Assembly (NCBI GenBank): GCA_016184105.1
Contig: JACPDI010000005.1
Coordinates: forward strand, 1-49,472
DNA length: 49,472 bases
From: Acidobacteriota bacterium
Lineage (GTDB): Bacteria; Acidobacteriota; Vicinamibacteria; Vicinamibacterales; 2-12-FULL-66-21
Reading direction: 5' to 3'
Shown: positions 33,822 to 42,167 of the stretch, in pieces
Layout: each line of letters starts with the position of its first letter
Position numbering within the stretch: the stretch's first letter is position 1
The notes under the pieces: generated by a model
What the model was told of the DNA's origin: nothing
Databases searched by the model: none
What the model saw: the letters and a program-made list of their open reading frames with translations, nothing else
Translations under genes and position numbers: made by a program

Positions 33822-34832
33822 ATGAAGCCATTTGCACTCTACGAGCCGGCGACCGTTCCGGAAGCGGTGGCCCTGCTGGCGAAACTCGGCAGCAAGGCGA
33901 GGGTCCTCGCCGGCGGCAGCGATCTCGTCGCGGGCGTGATGAAGGACTGGGTCGAGGGCCCGGGCATGCCCCTTCCCGACGCGCTCGTCGACGTGACCAC
34001 GATCCCGCAGCTGCGCGGCATCAAGATCGATCGGAAGGGGGCCACGATCGGCGCCAACACGACGCTCACCGAGATCGTCGAGTCGAAGGAGCTGAACGCG
34101 ATGGCGCCGTTGCTCGTGCGGGCCGCGCACGGCGTCGCCTCACCCCTCATCCGGAACTACGCCACGCTCGGCGGCAACGTCAACCAGCGGCCGCGCTGCT
34201 GGTTCCTCCGCGGGCGCGACTTCGCCTGCTACAAGAAGGGCGGGGACACCTGCTTTTCGGTGACGGGCGACAACCGCTACCACGCGATCATCGGCGGGGA
34301 GCTCTGCTACATCGTCCATCCGTCCGACACCGCGACGGCGCTGCTCGCGTTGAACGCACAGGCGAAAATCGCCGGCCCGGCGGGAGAGCGCACGGTCCCG
34401 TTCGACAGCTACTTCACCGGTCCGCGCGAAGACGTCCTGCGTGAGAACGTGCTCAAGCCCGACGAACTGCTCGTTGAAGTGTTCGTGCCGGCGCCGGCGG
34501 CGGGCGCGAGGCAGGCCTGGACGAAGCTGAAGAACCGCGAGGTCTACGACTTCGCGGTGGTTTCGGTCGCGGCGGCGTTCGTCACGGCGGGCGACACGTG
34601 GCAGGACGGCCGCATCGTCATTGGCGGCGTGGCGCCCGTCCCGTATCGCGCCGCGGTCGTCGAGAGCCAGCTCAAAGGCCGGAGCGTCAGGAGCAGCATC
34701 AGGCAGGCGGCGGCCGCGATTCGAACGGTGGCTCGCCCGATGAGCCAGAACGCCTACAAAGTGGACGTCACCCAGACGTTGATCGAGCGGACGGTGCTGG
34801 GGGCGCTGGAGGAGAAGGGCACGCAGCTATAA
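33822..34832 (+). CDS. FAD subunit with extra cysteine cluster, PaoB/YagS-like
   Basis: A 336-residue CO-dehydrogenase/xanthine-dehydrogenase FAD subunit. FAD loops are AGGSDL (30-35) and TLGGNV (115-120). An insertion holds four cysteines, C126, C136, C144 and C162, in the pattern RCWFLR, ACYKKGGDTC, YHAIIGG, LC. This closely follows E. coli PaoB, where they hold a [4Fe-4S] cluster. So electrons probably pass through one more cluster. It starts 8 bases after the Mo subunit; GGAG lies before ATG 33822. The final 6 bases overlap the convergent phosphatase-like gene. Confidence 0.88.
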   Translation: MKPFALYEPATVPEAVALLAKLGSKARVLAGGSDLVAGVMKDWVEGPGMPLPDALVDVTTIPQLRGIKIDRKGATIGANTTLTEIVESKELNAMAPLLVRAAHGVASPLIRNYATLGGNVNQRPRCWFLRGRDFACYKKGGDTCFSVTGDNRYHAIIGGELCYIVHPSDTATALLALNAQAKIAGPAGERTVPFDSYFTGPREDVLRENVLKPDELLVEVFVPAPAAGARQAWTKLKNREVYDFAVVSVAAAFVTAGDTWQDGRIVIGGVAPVPYRAAVVESQLKGRSVRSSIRQAAAAIRTVARPMSQNAYKVDVTQTLIERTVLGALEEKGTQL

Positions 34833-35633
34833 CATCGGCTGGAGGCAATTCAGCAGCGAGTTGTGGATCACGCCGTTGCTCGCCACGTAATCGCCATCCG
34901 AGTAGAGCCACGTCATCCCCCGCGCGTCGGTGAGAACGCCGCCGGCGCGCTCGACGATGAGGCTCGCCGCCGCGATGTCCCAGATCTTCAAATCGAGGTG
35001 CCAGTAGGCGTGGAGCCGTCCGGCGGCGACGTGACAGAAGCCGAGCGCGGGCGAGCCCATCATCGTGCACGCGAGCACCTGATCGACCATCACGTTGACA
35101 ATCGATCGCGCCTTCCGCCGGCGGTCACCGCCGCAGGGCCAGTCGGTGCCCAGGATCGCGCCGCTCCAGGCCTCCGACCCTTCGGAAATCTGCTGGACGC
35201 CGATGTTCCGGCCGTTGAGCGTGGCGGGGGTGTCCGCGGTTGCGGCGAACAACTCGTCGCGGGAAGGATCGTAGACCACGCCCACTTGTATGCGGCCCGC
35301 GGATCGCAGCGCGACCGAGAGCCCGAAATGCGGGATGCCCTGGACGAAATTCAGACTGCCGCAGATCGGATCGACGATCCAGAGCTGGTCGGCGTCGACG
35401 GGAAGGGTCGCCTCGGCCGGCCCCTCCTCGGCCAGGATGCCGGCGCGCGGATACGCCGCGAGGATTGTCGAGGCGATCGCCTCCTGAACGTCCAGCGAAG
35501 CCTGGGCGACGAGGTCCCGATCTCCCTTCCAGCTGACGTATCCCGGGTCGCCCATGCGGGCGCGGCTGACCTCTCCGCCCCGGCGGACGGCCTGCACGGC
35601 CACTTCCAGCCGGCGACTGAGTTCGACGCTCAT
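34827..35633 (-). CDS. Inositol monophosphatase family, altered metal site
   Basis: A 268-residue IMPase/CysQ/SuhB-fold protein. The EE pair (E69-E70 in LAEEG), WIVDP (85-89) and the late WDIAAA Asp (about 218) are present. But the key DPIDGT motif reads DPICGS: the second Asp, a metal ligand and part of catalysis, is Cys91, and Thr is Ser93. The early TEAD-type Asp is also replaced (VAQAS, S46). Overall length and fold motifs are normal. It may use metals differently, have another substrate, or be a non-catalytic binder. ATG 35633 has only a weak ribosome site. It is convergent with the FAD subunit. Confidence 0.82.
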   Translation of the reverse strand: MSVELSRRLEVAVQAVRRGGEVSRARMGDPGYVSWKGDRDLVAQASLDVQEAIASTILAAYPRAGILAEEGPAEATLPVDADQLWIVDPICGSLNFVQGIPHFGLSVALRSAGRIQVGVVYDPSRDELFAATADTPATLNGRNIGVQQISEGSEAWSGAILGTDWPCGGDRRRKARSIVNVMVDQVLACTMMGSPALGFCHVAAGRLHAYWHLDLKIWDIAAASLIVERAGGVLTDARGMTWLYSDGDYVASNGVIHNSLLNCLQPML

Positions 35634-35746
35634 CGGCGCAGTCTAGCCCATGGCCGCCTCACGCGGCGCCCGGAGTCCCGTCACGCCGATCCCCCGCTCT
35701 GCGCGCGCGCGCCGCCGCAGTGTAGGCTGGCGCGAGGAGACGGCCG

Positions 35747-36883
35747 ATGAACTCAGCGATGCCCGCCCGGGATCTCTTCGACATCCCGGACGGCGTGACG
35801 TATCTCAATTGCGCGACGATGTCGCCGCAGCTGCGAGCGGCGACCGAGGCTGGACTGGAGGCCGTCAGGCGGAAGGCGGCCCCCTGGACGATCTCCCAGG
35901 CGGATTTCTTCAGCGGCGCCGAGGAGCTTCGCGCGCTGGCGGCCGCGGTGGCGGGGGTCGAGACCGACGCGATCGCGCTCGTGCCGGCCGCCAGCTACGG
36001 CATCGCCGTCGCGGCGAAGAACGCCCCTGTCCGCGCGGGACAGTCGATCGCCGTTCTCGACCGCGAGTTTCCCTCGAACGTCTACGCCTGGCGCGCGCTG
36101 GCGCAGCGAACCGGCGCGCGTGTCGTCACCGTCGCGCGCACCGGCGGCGAGTCCTGGACGGACGCGATCCTGCGCACGGTGGACGAGCGGACCGCGATCG
36201 TGTCCGTGCCGCACTGCCACTGGACGGACGGCAGCCGGATCGACCTCGCACGTGTCGGCGACCGCGCGCGGGCGGCGGGCGCGATGCTCGTCGTGGACGC
36301 GAGCCAGTCGCTCGGCGCGTGCCCGCTCGACATCCGGTGCGTCCAGCCGGATTTCCTCGTCGCCGTCGGCTACAAATGGCTCCTGGGGCCGTACTCGCTC
36401 AGCTACCTCTACGCATCGCCGCGGTGGCGCGAGCGCGGCGTGCCGCTCGAGGACTCGTGGCTCGCGCGCGAGGGGAGCGGGGACTTCGCGCGCCTGGTGG
36501 ACTACCGCGACGAGTATCGCCGCGGCGCGCGGCGGTTCGACATGGGCGAGGTCTCGCAGTTCGTGCTGGCGCCGATCGCGGCCGCGGCGCTGGGGCAGAT
36601 CCTCTCGTGGACCGTCGAAGCCATCCAGTCGTCGCTCTCGCGGCTGACCGATCGAGCGGCTGAGCTGGCGGCCGCCTCGGGCTACATCACGCAGCCGCCC
36701 AGCGAGCGCGTCGGCCACATGATCGGCGTCCGGCTGCCGGGCGGCATCCCGCCAGATCTGATTGCGAGGCTTGCCGCCGCGCGCATCTACGTCGGCCTCC
36801 GAGGGGATTCGATCCGGGTCGCGCCCCACCTCTATAACACCGAGGCGGACATCGATCGCCTGTTCTCGGTGCTGGCGGGCTGA
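35747..36883 (+). CDS. Class V PLP-dependent aminotransferase
   Basis: A 378-residue class V aminotransferase/cysteine-desulfurase-fold enzyme. It opens with YLNCATMSP (substrate loop), has VPHCHWTDG, the PLP-ring Asp in VVDASQSLGA (about 183) and the Schiff-base Lys in VGYKWLLGPY (about 209). It lacks the catalytic cysteine loop of IscS, so it is better read as an isopenicillin-epimerase/kynureninase-like aminotransferase of unknown substrate. ATG 35747 follows GAGGAGACGG; an in-frame ATG at 35759 is possible. It stands alone on the plus strand, divergent from the phosphatase-like gene. Confidence 0.85.
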   Translation: MNSAMPARDLFDIPDGVTYLNCATMSPQLRAATEAGLEAVRRKAAPWTISQADFFSGAEELRALAAAVAGVETDAIALVPAASYGIAVAAKNAPVRAGQSIAVLDREFPSNVYAWRALAQRTGARVVTVARTGGESWTDAILRTVDERTAIVSVPHCHWTDGSRIDLARVGDRARAAGAMLVVDASQSLGACPLDIRCVQPDFLVAVGYKWLLGPYSLSYLYASPRWRERGVPLEDSWLAREGSGDFARLVDYRDEYRRGARRFDMGEVSQFVLAPIAAAALGQILSWTVEAIQSSLSRLTDRAAELAAASGYITQPPSERVGHMIGVRLPGGIPPDLIARLAAARIYVGLRGDSIRVAPHLYNTEADIDRLFSVLAG

Positions 36884-37042
36884 ACCGTTCATCGGCGCCT
36901 TACGCGCGACGAAAACGCGCTTACTCCGCCTGTAATCGCTGCCCGCGGATCCCGCGATTCTTCCCCGTTTTCCGCGCCACCGCTGGTGGTACTCGACTTG
37001 TGAAGGCGGATTCGGAGCGAATCGTTCAGCAGGAGGAGCAGC

Positions 37043-38506
37043 ATGCGATTCACACGCCGATGCACGTCCCTGTCTCTCGCCGCCGCCGCGCTGGCCGCGT
37101 ATGCCGCCTCGAGCGGTCCCGAGATCCACGCGCAGAGTGGACCGCAGGTCCTCGTCCCGAACCTCGCCGTCAGAACCGTCGTCAGCGGGCTGATTACGCC
37201 CGTCGCGATGGCCTTCCTCGGCCCCGACGACATCCTGGTGACCGAGAAGAACACCGGGCAGGTGAAGCGGATCGTCGGCGGCGCCGTGCAGTCCACGGTC
37301 CTCGATCTGGCCGTCAACTTCGGTTCCGAGCGCGGCCTGCTCGGTATTGCGCTGCACCCGGACTTCTCGTCGAACGGCGCCGTCTATCTGTACTGGACCG
37401 AGAGCACGACGGGCGCCGACACGAACGTGCTGTCCCAGACATCGCTGCTCGGAAACCGCGTGGACCGTTTCATCTGGGACGGCACCTCTCTCACGCTCGA
37501 TCGGAACATCATCCGGATTCGGGCGATTCAGCAGGACGCGGGACAGCCGGAGCGCGGCAACCACGACGGCGGCGTGATCGCGTTCGGACCGGACGGGAAG
37601 CTCTACGTCTTCACGGGCGATGTCGGGCGGCGCGGTCAACTGCAGAACCTGCCTTGCGGCCCCACGGCCACGTGTCCCGGGCCGATCGTTCCCGACGACC
37701 AGTTCGGCGGCCCCGAACCAGACGAGGCGCACCGCACGGGAGTGGTCCTTCGCCTCAACGGCGACGGGACGACGCCAGGAGACAACCCGTTCTTCGCGGC
37801 AGGCGCCGCCATCGGCGGCGAGGCCGGCGCGTCGGTGCAGCGAATCTTCTCCTACGGGCACCGAAACGGAATCGGCATGGCGTTCGATCCGCGGTCGGGC
37901 CGTCTCTGGATGCAGGAAAACGGCGACGACAGCTTCAGCGAGCTGAACCTCGTCGACGCGGGCATGAACGGCGGCTGGGTGCAAATCGCCGGGCCCGTGG
38001 AACGGATCGCGCAGTTCAAGGAGATCGAGACGACCTTCGGCGGCCGCAATCTGCAGCAGCTCCGCTGGCCGCCGGCCAATATCGCCGACACGCCCGACGG
38101 AGCCCTTTCGCGGCTGTTCATGCTGTCGGGCGCGCACTACAGCGATCCGGAATTCAGCTGGAAATGGGAAGTCGCGCCGGCCGGCCTCGGCTTCATGTCG
38201 GGCCGCGCGCTCGGCCGGCAATTCGACGGCGATCTCTTCCTCGGCGCGGCGACGCCGCTCCTCCAGGGAGGCTATCTCTTCCGGTTCAACCTCACGGGGA
38301 ACCGCGCGAAGATTGCCGTTGACGATCCGCGGCTGGAGGACCGGGTCGCCGACAATCTCGCGAAGCACGAGATCACGGAAAGCGAGAGCCTGCTCTTCGG
38401 CCGCAACTTCGGAATCGCAACCGACATCCGCACCGGTCCGAACGGCAACCTGTTCGTCGTGTCGCTGACCGGGGGCGCGATCTACGAGATCCATCGCGTG
38501 AAGTAG
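37043..38506 (+). CDS. Secreted PQQ-dependent sugar dehydrogenase
   Basis: A 487-residue soluble glucose/sorbosone dehydrogenase-type six-bladed propeller. Signal peptide 1-31 (ending EIHAQ). Family motifs: ERGLLGIALHPDF, GNHDGGVIAFGPDGKLYVFTGD (holding the catalytic His), YGHRNGIGMAFDP, and ENGDDSFSELN near the calcium/PQQ site. It oxidises a sugar or sugar alcohol to a lactone in the periplasm with PQQ as cofactor. ATG 37043 has GGAGGAG upstream. The 159-base gap before it (36884-37042) shows no convincing promoter. Its substrate is unknown; a role in making aldonic acids for the nearby sugar-acid locus is only speculation. Confidence 0.88.
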   Translation: MRFTRRCTSLSLAAAALAAYAASSGPEIHAQSGPQVLVPNLAVRTVVSGLITPVAMAFLGPDDILVTEKNTGQVKRIVGGAVQSTVLDLAVNFGSERGLLGIALHPDFSSNGAVYLYWTESTTGADTNVLSQTSLLGNRVDRFIWDGTSLTLDRNIIRIRAIQQDAGQPERGNHDGGVIAFGPDGKLYVFTGDVGRRGQLQNLPCGPTATCPGPIVPDDQFGGPEPDEAHRTGVVLRLNGDGTTPGDNPFFAAGAAIGGEAGASVQRIFSYGHRNGIGMAFDPRSGRLWMQENGDDSFSELNLVDAGMNGGWVQIAGPVERIAQFKEIETTFGGRNLQQLRWPPANIADTPDGALSRLFMLSGAHYSDPEFSWKWEVAPAGLGFMSGRALGRQFDGDLFLGAATPLLQGGYLFRFNLTGNRAKIAVDDPRLEDRVADNLAKHEITESESLLFGRNFGIATDIRTGPNGNLFVVSLTGGAIYEIHRVK

Positions 38507-38571
38507 ACGGGGACCATGGTTCGGGGCGGCGCGCCGATGATCGAGCGCGGCGGCGTGTATCATGATGTCTT

Positions 38572-39513
38572 GTGGCGTCACGATCCTCCCGGTCGGCCCG
38601 GCTGACGCTCGTCGCCTTCGGCCTGCTCTGTTCCGTGCGGGGGATTGAGGCGCAGGACGCCGCGACATCTGCCGGAACGATCGCACGCACTCCCATTTCA
38701 CGCGAACGGCGCTACGTGATGAACGCGCGGATCCGGCCGTTGCTGTTCTGGATCCGCAAGAACAACGTGGGTGCCGCGCGCATTACGTGGCGCGGCAACC
38801 GCGAGGGCGCACACGGCTACGAGCTGCTGGTCGGGTCCGATCCGCTCAAGGCGCCGCGCAAGATCAACAGGTGGGGATACATCGCGGAGCACGCGCTCGA
38901 TGGCGATGCCGCCGTGGTCGGGGTGATGAAGCACGCGAATTCGGAATCCGTCGAGGAGGCGGAACGGCAGCTGGCGCGCGAGGGGACGGGCGGTTATGTC
39001 TTCCAGGCGATTCGCGCGCACGTCAGGGGCGAGGTGTCCACTTCGGAGATCGTGCAGATCCGCAGCGACACGGACATGAGCTACCGGGAACTCGACGCGC
39101 TGCTCGCGCGCGTGGACCGCGTGGAGGCGCCGCCGCGCAGTGTCAGCGTGCCGAACGCGATCGCGCCCGGCCTGCTCTCCGCCGTTGCGGAGATGGTCCA
39201 CGAGACCATCTCGCGGCCCGAGCGCGGTCGCGCGACGCGTCTCTCTCCGCCCCGGCCGGGCCCATACGTGTACAACAACCGGCTCTACGACCTGACGATG
39301 CGGTCGCTGGAGGCGGTGACGGACTTCGCGGCCGGCGAACGCCGTTACGGCCCGGCCCTGGACGCGGAGTTCGAAATCCTGAACCGCTCCACGCGCAACA
39401 AGACAAAGTTTTCCATCGTGTACGGCCGCAGCGGCGCGCTGGCCGGCGTGCCGCTCAAAATCGTGTTCCGGCCGAAATGGTGGTTCGAGGCGGAGCTGCT
39501 CCTCGAAGACTGA
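38572..39513 (+). CDS. Secreted protein of unknown function
   Basis: A 313-residue protein I do not recognise. It starts at GTG 38572 with no clear ribosome site. Residues 1-27 form a signal peptide (SARLTLVAFGLLCSV, ending GIEAQ). The mature part has RYVMNARIRPLLFW, INRWGYIAEHA, SYRELDALLARV and a charged, aromatic C-terminus (FRPKWWFEAELLLED), a mix suggesting a compact beta-rich secreted domain. No catalytic pattern is visible. It follows the PQQ dehydrogenase by 65 bases on the same strand and is convergent with the MATE gene. Confidence 0.7.
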   Translation: MASRSSRSARLTLVAFGLLCSVRGIEAQDAATSAGTIARTPISRERRYVMNARIRPLLFWIRKNNVGAARITWRGNREGAHGYELLVGSDPLKAPRKINRWGYIAEHALDGDAAVVGVMKHANSESVEEAERQLAREGTGGYVFQAIRAHVRGEVSTSEIVQIRSDTDMSYRELDALLARVDRVEAPPRSVSVPNAIAPGLLSAVAEMVHETISRPERGRATRLSPPRPGPYVYNNRLYDLTMRSLEAVTDFAAGERRYGPALDAEFEILNRSTRNKTKFSIVYGRSGALAGVPLKIVFRPKWWFEAELLLED

Positions 39514-39524
39514 CGCGCGGCCGC

Positions 39525-40931
39525 TCAGCGCTCGTCGGGCCGGACGTCGATCGTAATCTCCCGCCATCTCCCCTGGTTGAAGCGCCACACGCTCAGCGCG
39601 CACCGCGTCGCGTGTCCGGCCAGGATCGCCAGCCAGATATCGAGGGCGTCGAGCCGGCCCGCCTGCTGGATGAGGACGCAGATGCCGAGCGGCACGATGA
39701 TCTGCGAGACGATCGAAATAAAGAGCGGGCTCCTGGTGTCGCCGGTTCCCTGCAGGCAGCCGGTGTAGGTGAGCGCGACGGCAATCAGCAGTCCCGACAC
39801 GCTCAGCACGCGCAGCAGCTCCACGCCGATCTCGACGACGACCGGCTCGTTCATGCCGAAGATCGCCAGCAGCTGCCGTGGCAGGAACAGGAACAGCGAT
39901 CCGATCGCGGCGGCGCCGGCAAGCCCGAAGCGCGCCGCGACGTGCACGCCCGCGTCCGCGCGGTCCGGCTGCGCGGCGCCGAGATTCTGGCCCGCCACCA
40001 CCGCGGCGGCGCCCATCAGGCCGACGCTGGTCCACGTGACGAGCGAGAACAGCTGGGAATACGAAACGGCGAACGCCGCCTGCGCGGCCGCGCTCTCGGC
40101 GAGCGATCCGATGAACGAGAGGAGGAGCACGCCGCCGATATTCATCGCGATGCCCTGGAAGCCGGCAGGCAGCCCGAACCGGAACAGGGATCGGACGATC
40201 GACCAGTCGGGACGCAGGTGCCTGCCGCGCGGAAACCTCACGACCCATCCGCCGCGCCAGATCCTCGCCACACCGTACAGCGCCACCATCCCGGAGGCGA
40301 TGCAGGTTCCCATCGCCGCGCCTGCCGTGCCGAACGCCGGCACGGGGCCCATCCCGCGAATCAACAACACGTTGAACGCGACGTTCAGCACGGTGAGCGC
40401 GATGCCCAGCCGCATCGGGGTTCGGGCGTCACCGGCGGAGCGGAGCGCGCCGCCGAGCATGAAGAACACGAGCATGCCCGCGCTGAACACGAACATGATC
40501 CGGAGAAACGGCAGCGCCTCGGCCTGGACGGCGGGCGCCGCGTTGACCAGGTCGAGCAGGTACGGCGAGAGGAGGTAGCCGACCGGCGCCATCACGCCGA
40601 GCGAGAGCAGCGTGGCGGTGAGGAACGCCTGGTACACCGTGCGATCGACCATCTCCTCGTCGCCGGCGCCGACAAAGCGCGCCACGAGCACGTTCATCCC
40701 GGTGAACAGCGACGAGATGAACATGATCACGACCAGGAACATCTGCCAGCTGACGCCGATCGCCGCGTTGCCGGTGAAGCCGACGAAGTTGCCGACGAGC
40801 ACGTGATCGAGGATGCCCTGCAGGCCGCCGACGATGTTGGTGAGCATGGTCGGCCAGGCCAGCCTCCAGACGGCGGATCGCAGCGGTCCTTCGACGATCG
40901 AGCGGTCGTAGCGTCCAGCGGGTGCGGGCAT
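39525..40931 (-). CDS. MATE family efflux transporter
   Basis: A 468-residue, 12-helix MATE/DinF-type multidrug or toxin exporter of the inner membrane, driven by H+ or Na+. Features include the N-terminal LAWPTMLTNIVGGL helix, GMNVLVARFVGAGD in the first half, and AAVVAGQNLGA in the second, the paired loops typical of the family. ATG 40931 has AGGAG 6 bases upstream. The gene is alone on its strand with no partner regulator, so the substrate is unknown. Confidence 0.88.
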   Translation of the reverse strand: MPAPAGRYDRSIVEGPLRSAVWRLAWPTMLTNIVGGLQGILDHVLVGNFVGFTGNAAIGVSWQMFLVVIMFISSLFTGMNVLVARFVGAGDEEMVDRTVYQAFLTATLLSLGVMAPVGYLLSPYLLDLVNAAPAVQAEALPFLRIMFVFSAGMLVFFMLGGALRSAGDARTPMRLGIALTVLNVAFNVLLIRGMGPVPAFGTAGAAMGTCIASGMVALYGVARIWRGGWVVRFPRGRHLRPDWSIVRSLFRFGLPAGFQGIAMNIGGVLLLSFIGSLAESAAAQAAFAVSYSQLFSLVTWTSVGLMGAAAVVAGQNLGAAQPDRADAGVHVAARFGLAGAAAIGSLFLFLPRQLLAIFGMNEPVVVEIGVELLRVLSVSGLLIAVALTYTGCLQGTGDTRSPLFISIVSQIIVPLGICVLIQQAGRLDALDIWLAILAGHATRCALSVWRFNQGRWREITIDVRPDER

Positions 40932-41522
40932 GAAGCTCCTATGCGTATGCCTACGTGAGCGCCCGTGGCGGCGATGGTGGCGCGCGAACCGATACGCCCC
41001 TCACGCCGCGCCCGCAACCCAGGCGTGGCGGCCCACCGAACCGCGGATGGCCACCTCGCCGAATCGATGGTCGTGCCGCTGCCGGGCGATCGCGCCTCGC
41101 GCGGTCACCACGTACCGATGACCGCCGGCGAGCATCGTGAAGGCCCACCCCGTTTTCGCCGGCGTCGCATACCATGCGCCGGCGTCGGTTGCGCCGCGCG
41201 TCGATCGGTTGATTAGGATCTCGCGCTGGCCTCGCCGGAAGGCCTTCGAAGAAATCAGGTTGACGACGCCGCTTTGTGGGTGGGGAGCGTCAGCTGTTGT
41301 TCGAAGAGCACGAGCGCGAGGGCCAGGTCGGTCGACACTCTCTCAGTATAGTGATCCAGTGATCCGGGGCAGGGAAAAGGGGGACAGTCACACTTTCCGG
41401 ACGAAGCTCACGGAAAGTGTGACTGTCCCCCTTTTCCGCCCCAGCGGACGAGGTGGCATTGCGTATGCCTGCGCACGGCTGCGCTTGCGGGGTCCTGCGC
41501 GGGCCATGCGTTGCATGGTGTA
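40932..41522. other. 591-base gap without a clear gene
   Basis: Between the MATE and coiled-coil genes no convincing gene is seen. On the minus strand 41020-41285 carries an open, protein-like frame (GWAFTMLAGGHRYVVTARG ending HAWVAGAA) that has no start codon in a sensible place and no recognisable family; it may be a remnant. A second frame (STDLALALVLFEQQLTLP) partly overlaps it. The REP-type hairpin 41373-41437 is the main feature. Fragments plus a mobile repeat suggest past insertion or deletion here. Confidence 0.4.
41373..41437. repeat. Perfect 26-bp inverted repeat, REP/RAYT-type
   Basis: Arms 41373-41398 and 41412-41437 are perfect reverse complements of 26 bases around a 13-base loop (GGACGAAGCTCAC). 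Beyond them GGGG and CCCC can extend the stem. The arm core GGGGGACAGTCACAC resembles repeats found next to REP-associated tyrosine transposases. No transposase is in the window, so it would be a non-autonomous copy. A strong RNA hairpin would also form if transcribed. Confidence 0.7.
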
Positions 41523-42164
41523 ATGAGCGGTATGGCAATTGGGGGATGGCTGCGCGCCCTGGAGACCATCGGCGGCCTTGTGGACATGGGGCAGCGCCTG
41601 CGCCGGCCGCCGGCACCGCGCGTGTCGTCGCCGGGTGACGCGCTGTCGACGGGCGCTCACGCGCCTGGGATGCCGGAGGCGGCCGGTGGCCTCGAGGCGC
41701 GTCTGGCCGGTGTGCTCGTGGCGGCCTTGAAGGAGGCGTTCGACCGCGACCGCACGCGCCTGGAACTCGAGCAGTCGCAGCTCGACGCGGAACGGCGCCG
41801 CGCGGAAGAGGCGATGCGCCTGGAGTTGCGCCGGCAGGCAGGAGACCGCGCCGTCGGTCACGCGCGGCTGCTGGTCACGCTCGCCGTTGCCGGGTGGCTC
41901 GCCTCGGCGCTGCTGCTCGTGTTCGTTCCCGGTGCGCGCGCGATGCCGGCGCGCGGCGTGCTCGCGCTTGGATGGGTGCTTCTGCTCGGTTGCGCGGGTA
42001 CCGCCTTTGCGTCCTACTACCAGGCCGCTGCGTGGCTCGGCCGATTACGACCGGGCGCCGCCGACCCCGGCGATGTCCCGTCGGAGATGACGGGGCGCGC
42101 CTCGGGCATTCTCCTCATCACGGGGCTTGCGGTGGTCGCCGCGGCGCTCCTGCTGGCACTCTGA
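41523..42164 (+). CDS. Membrane protein with cytoplasmic coiled coil
   Basis: A 213-residue protein of no known family. The N-terminal 65 residues are low-complexity; residues about 75-112 form a charged coiled coil (DRTRLELEQSQLDAERRRAEE); three membrane helices follow (RLLVTLAVAGWLASALLLVF, ALGWVLLLGCAGTAFA, ILLITGLAVVAAALLLAL). ATG 41523 is chosen among TTG 41511, ATG 41523 and ATG 41532; none has a strong ribosome site. It ends 3 bases before glgB, so the two are probably co-transcribed. Its function is unknown. Confidence 0.65.
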   Translation: MSGMAIGGWLRALETIGGLVDMGQRLRRPPAPRVSSPGDALSTGAHAPGMPEAAGGLEARLAGVLVAALKEAFDRDRTRLELEQSQLDAERRRAEEAMRLELRRQAGDRAVGHARLLVTLAVAGWLASALLLVFVPGARAMPARGVLALGWVLLLGCAGTAFASYYQAAAWLGRLRPGAADPGDVPSEMTGRASGILLITGLAVVAAALLLAL

Positions 42165-42167
42165 CGC

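Noticed and set aside
30160-33837. A 1225-codon open frame on the minus strand across the molybdenum-enzyme genes
   Set aside because: It is a GC-skewed antisense shadow, rich in Arg/Val/His with no domain; the plus strand carries clear FeS and Mo subunits.
35701-35712. Alternating GC run upstream of the aminotransferase
   Set aside because: Twelve bases of alternating GC are expected by chance at this GC content; no Z-DNA claim can be supported.
41020-41285. Possible minus-strand coding remnant (GWAFTMLAGGHRYVV)
   Set aside because: Protein-like composition but no start, ribosome site or recognisable family; listed only as part of the gap.
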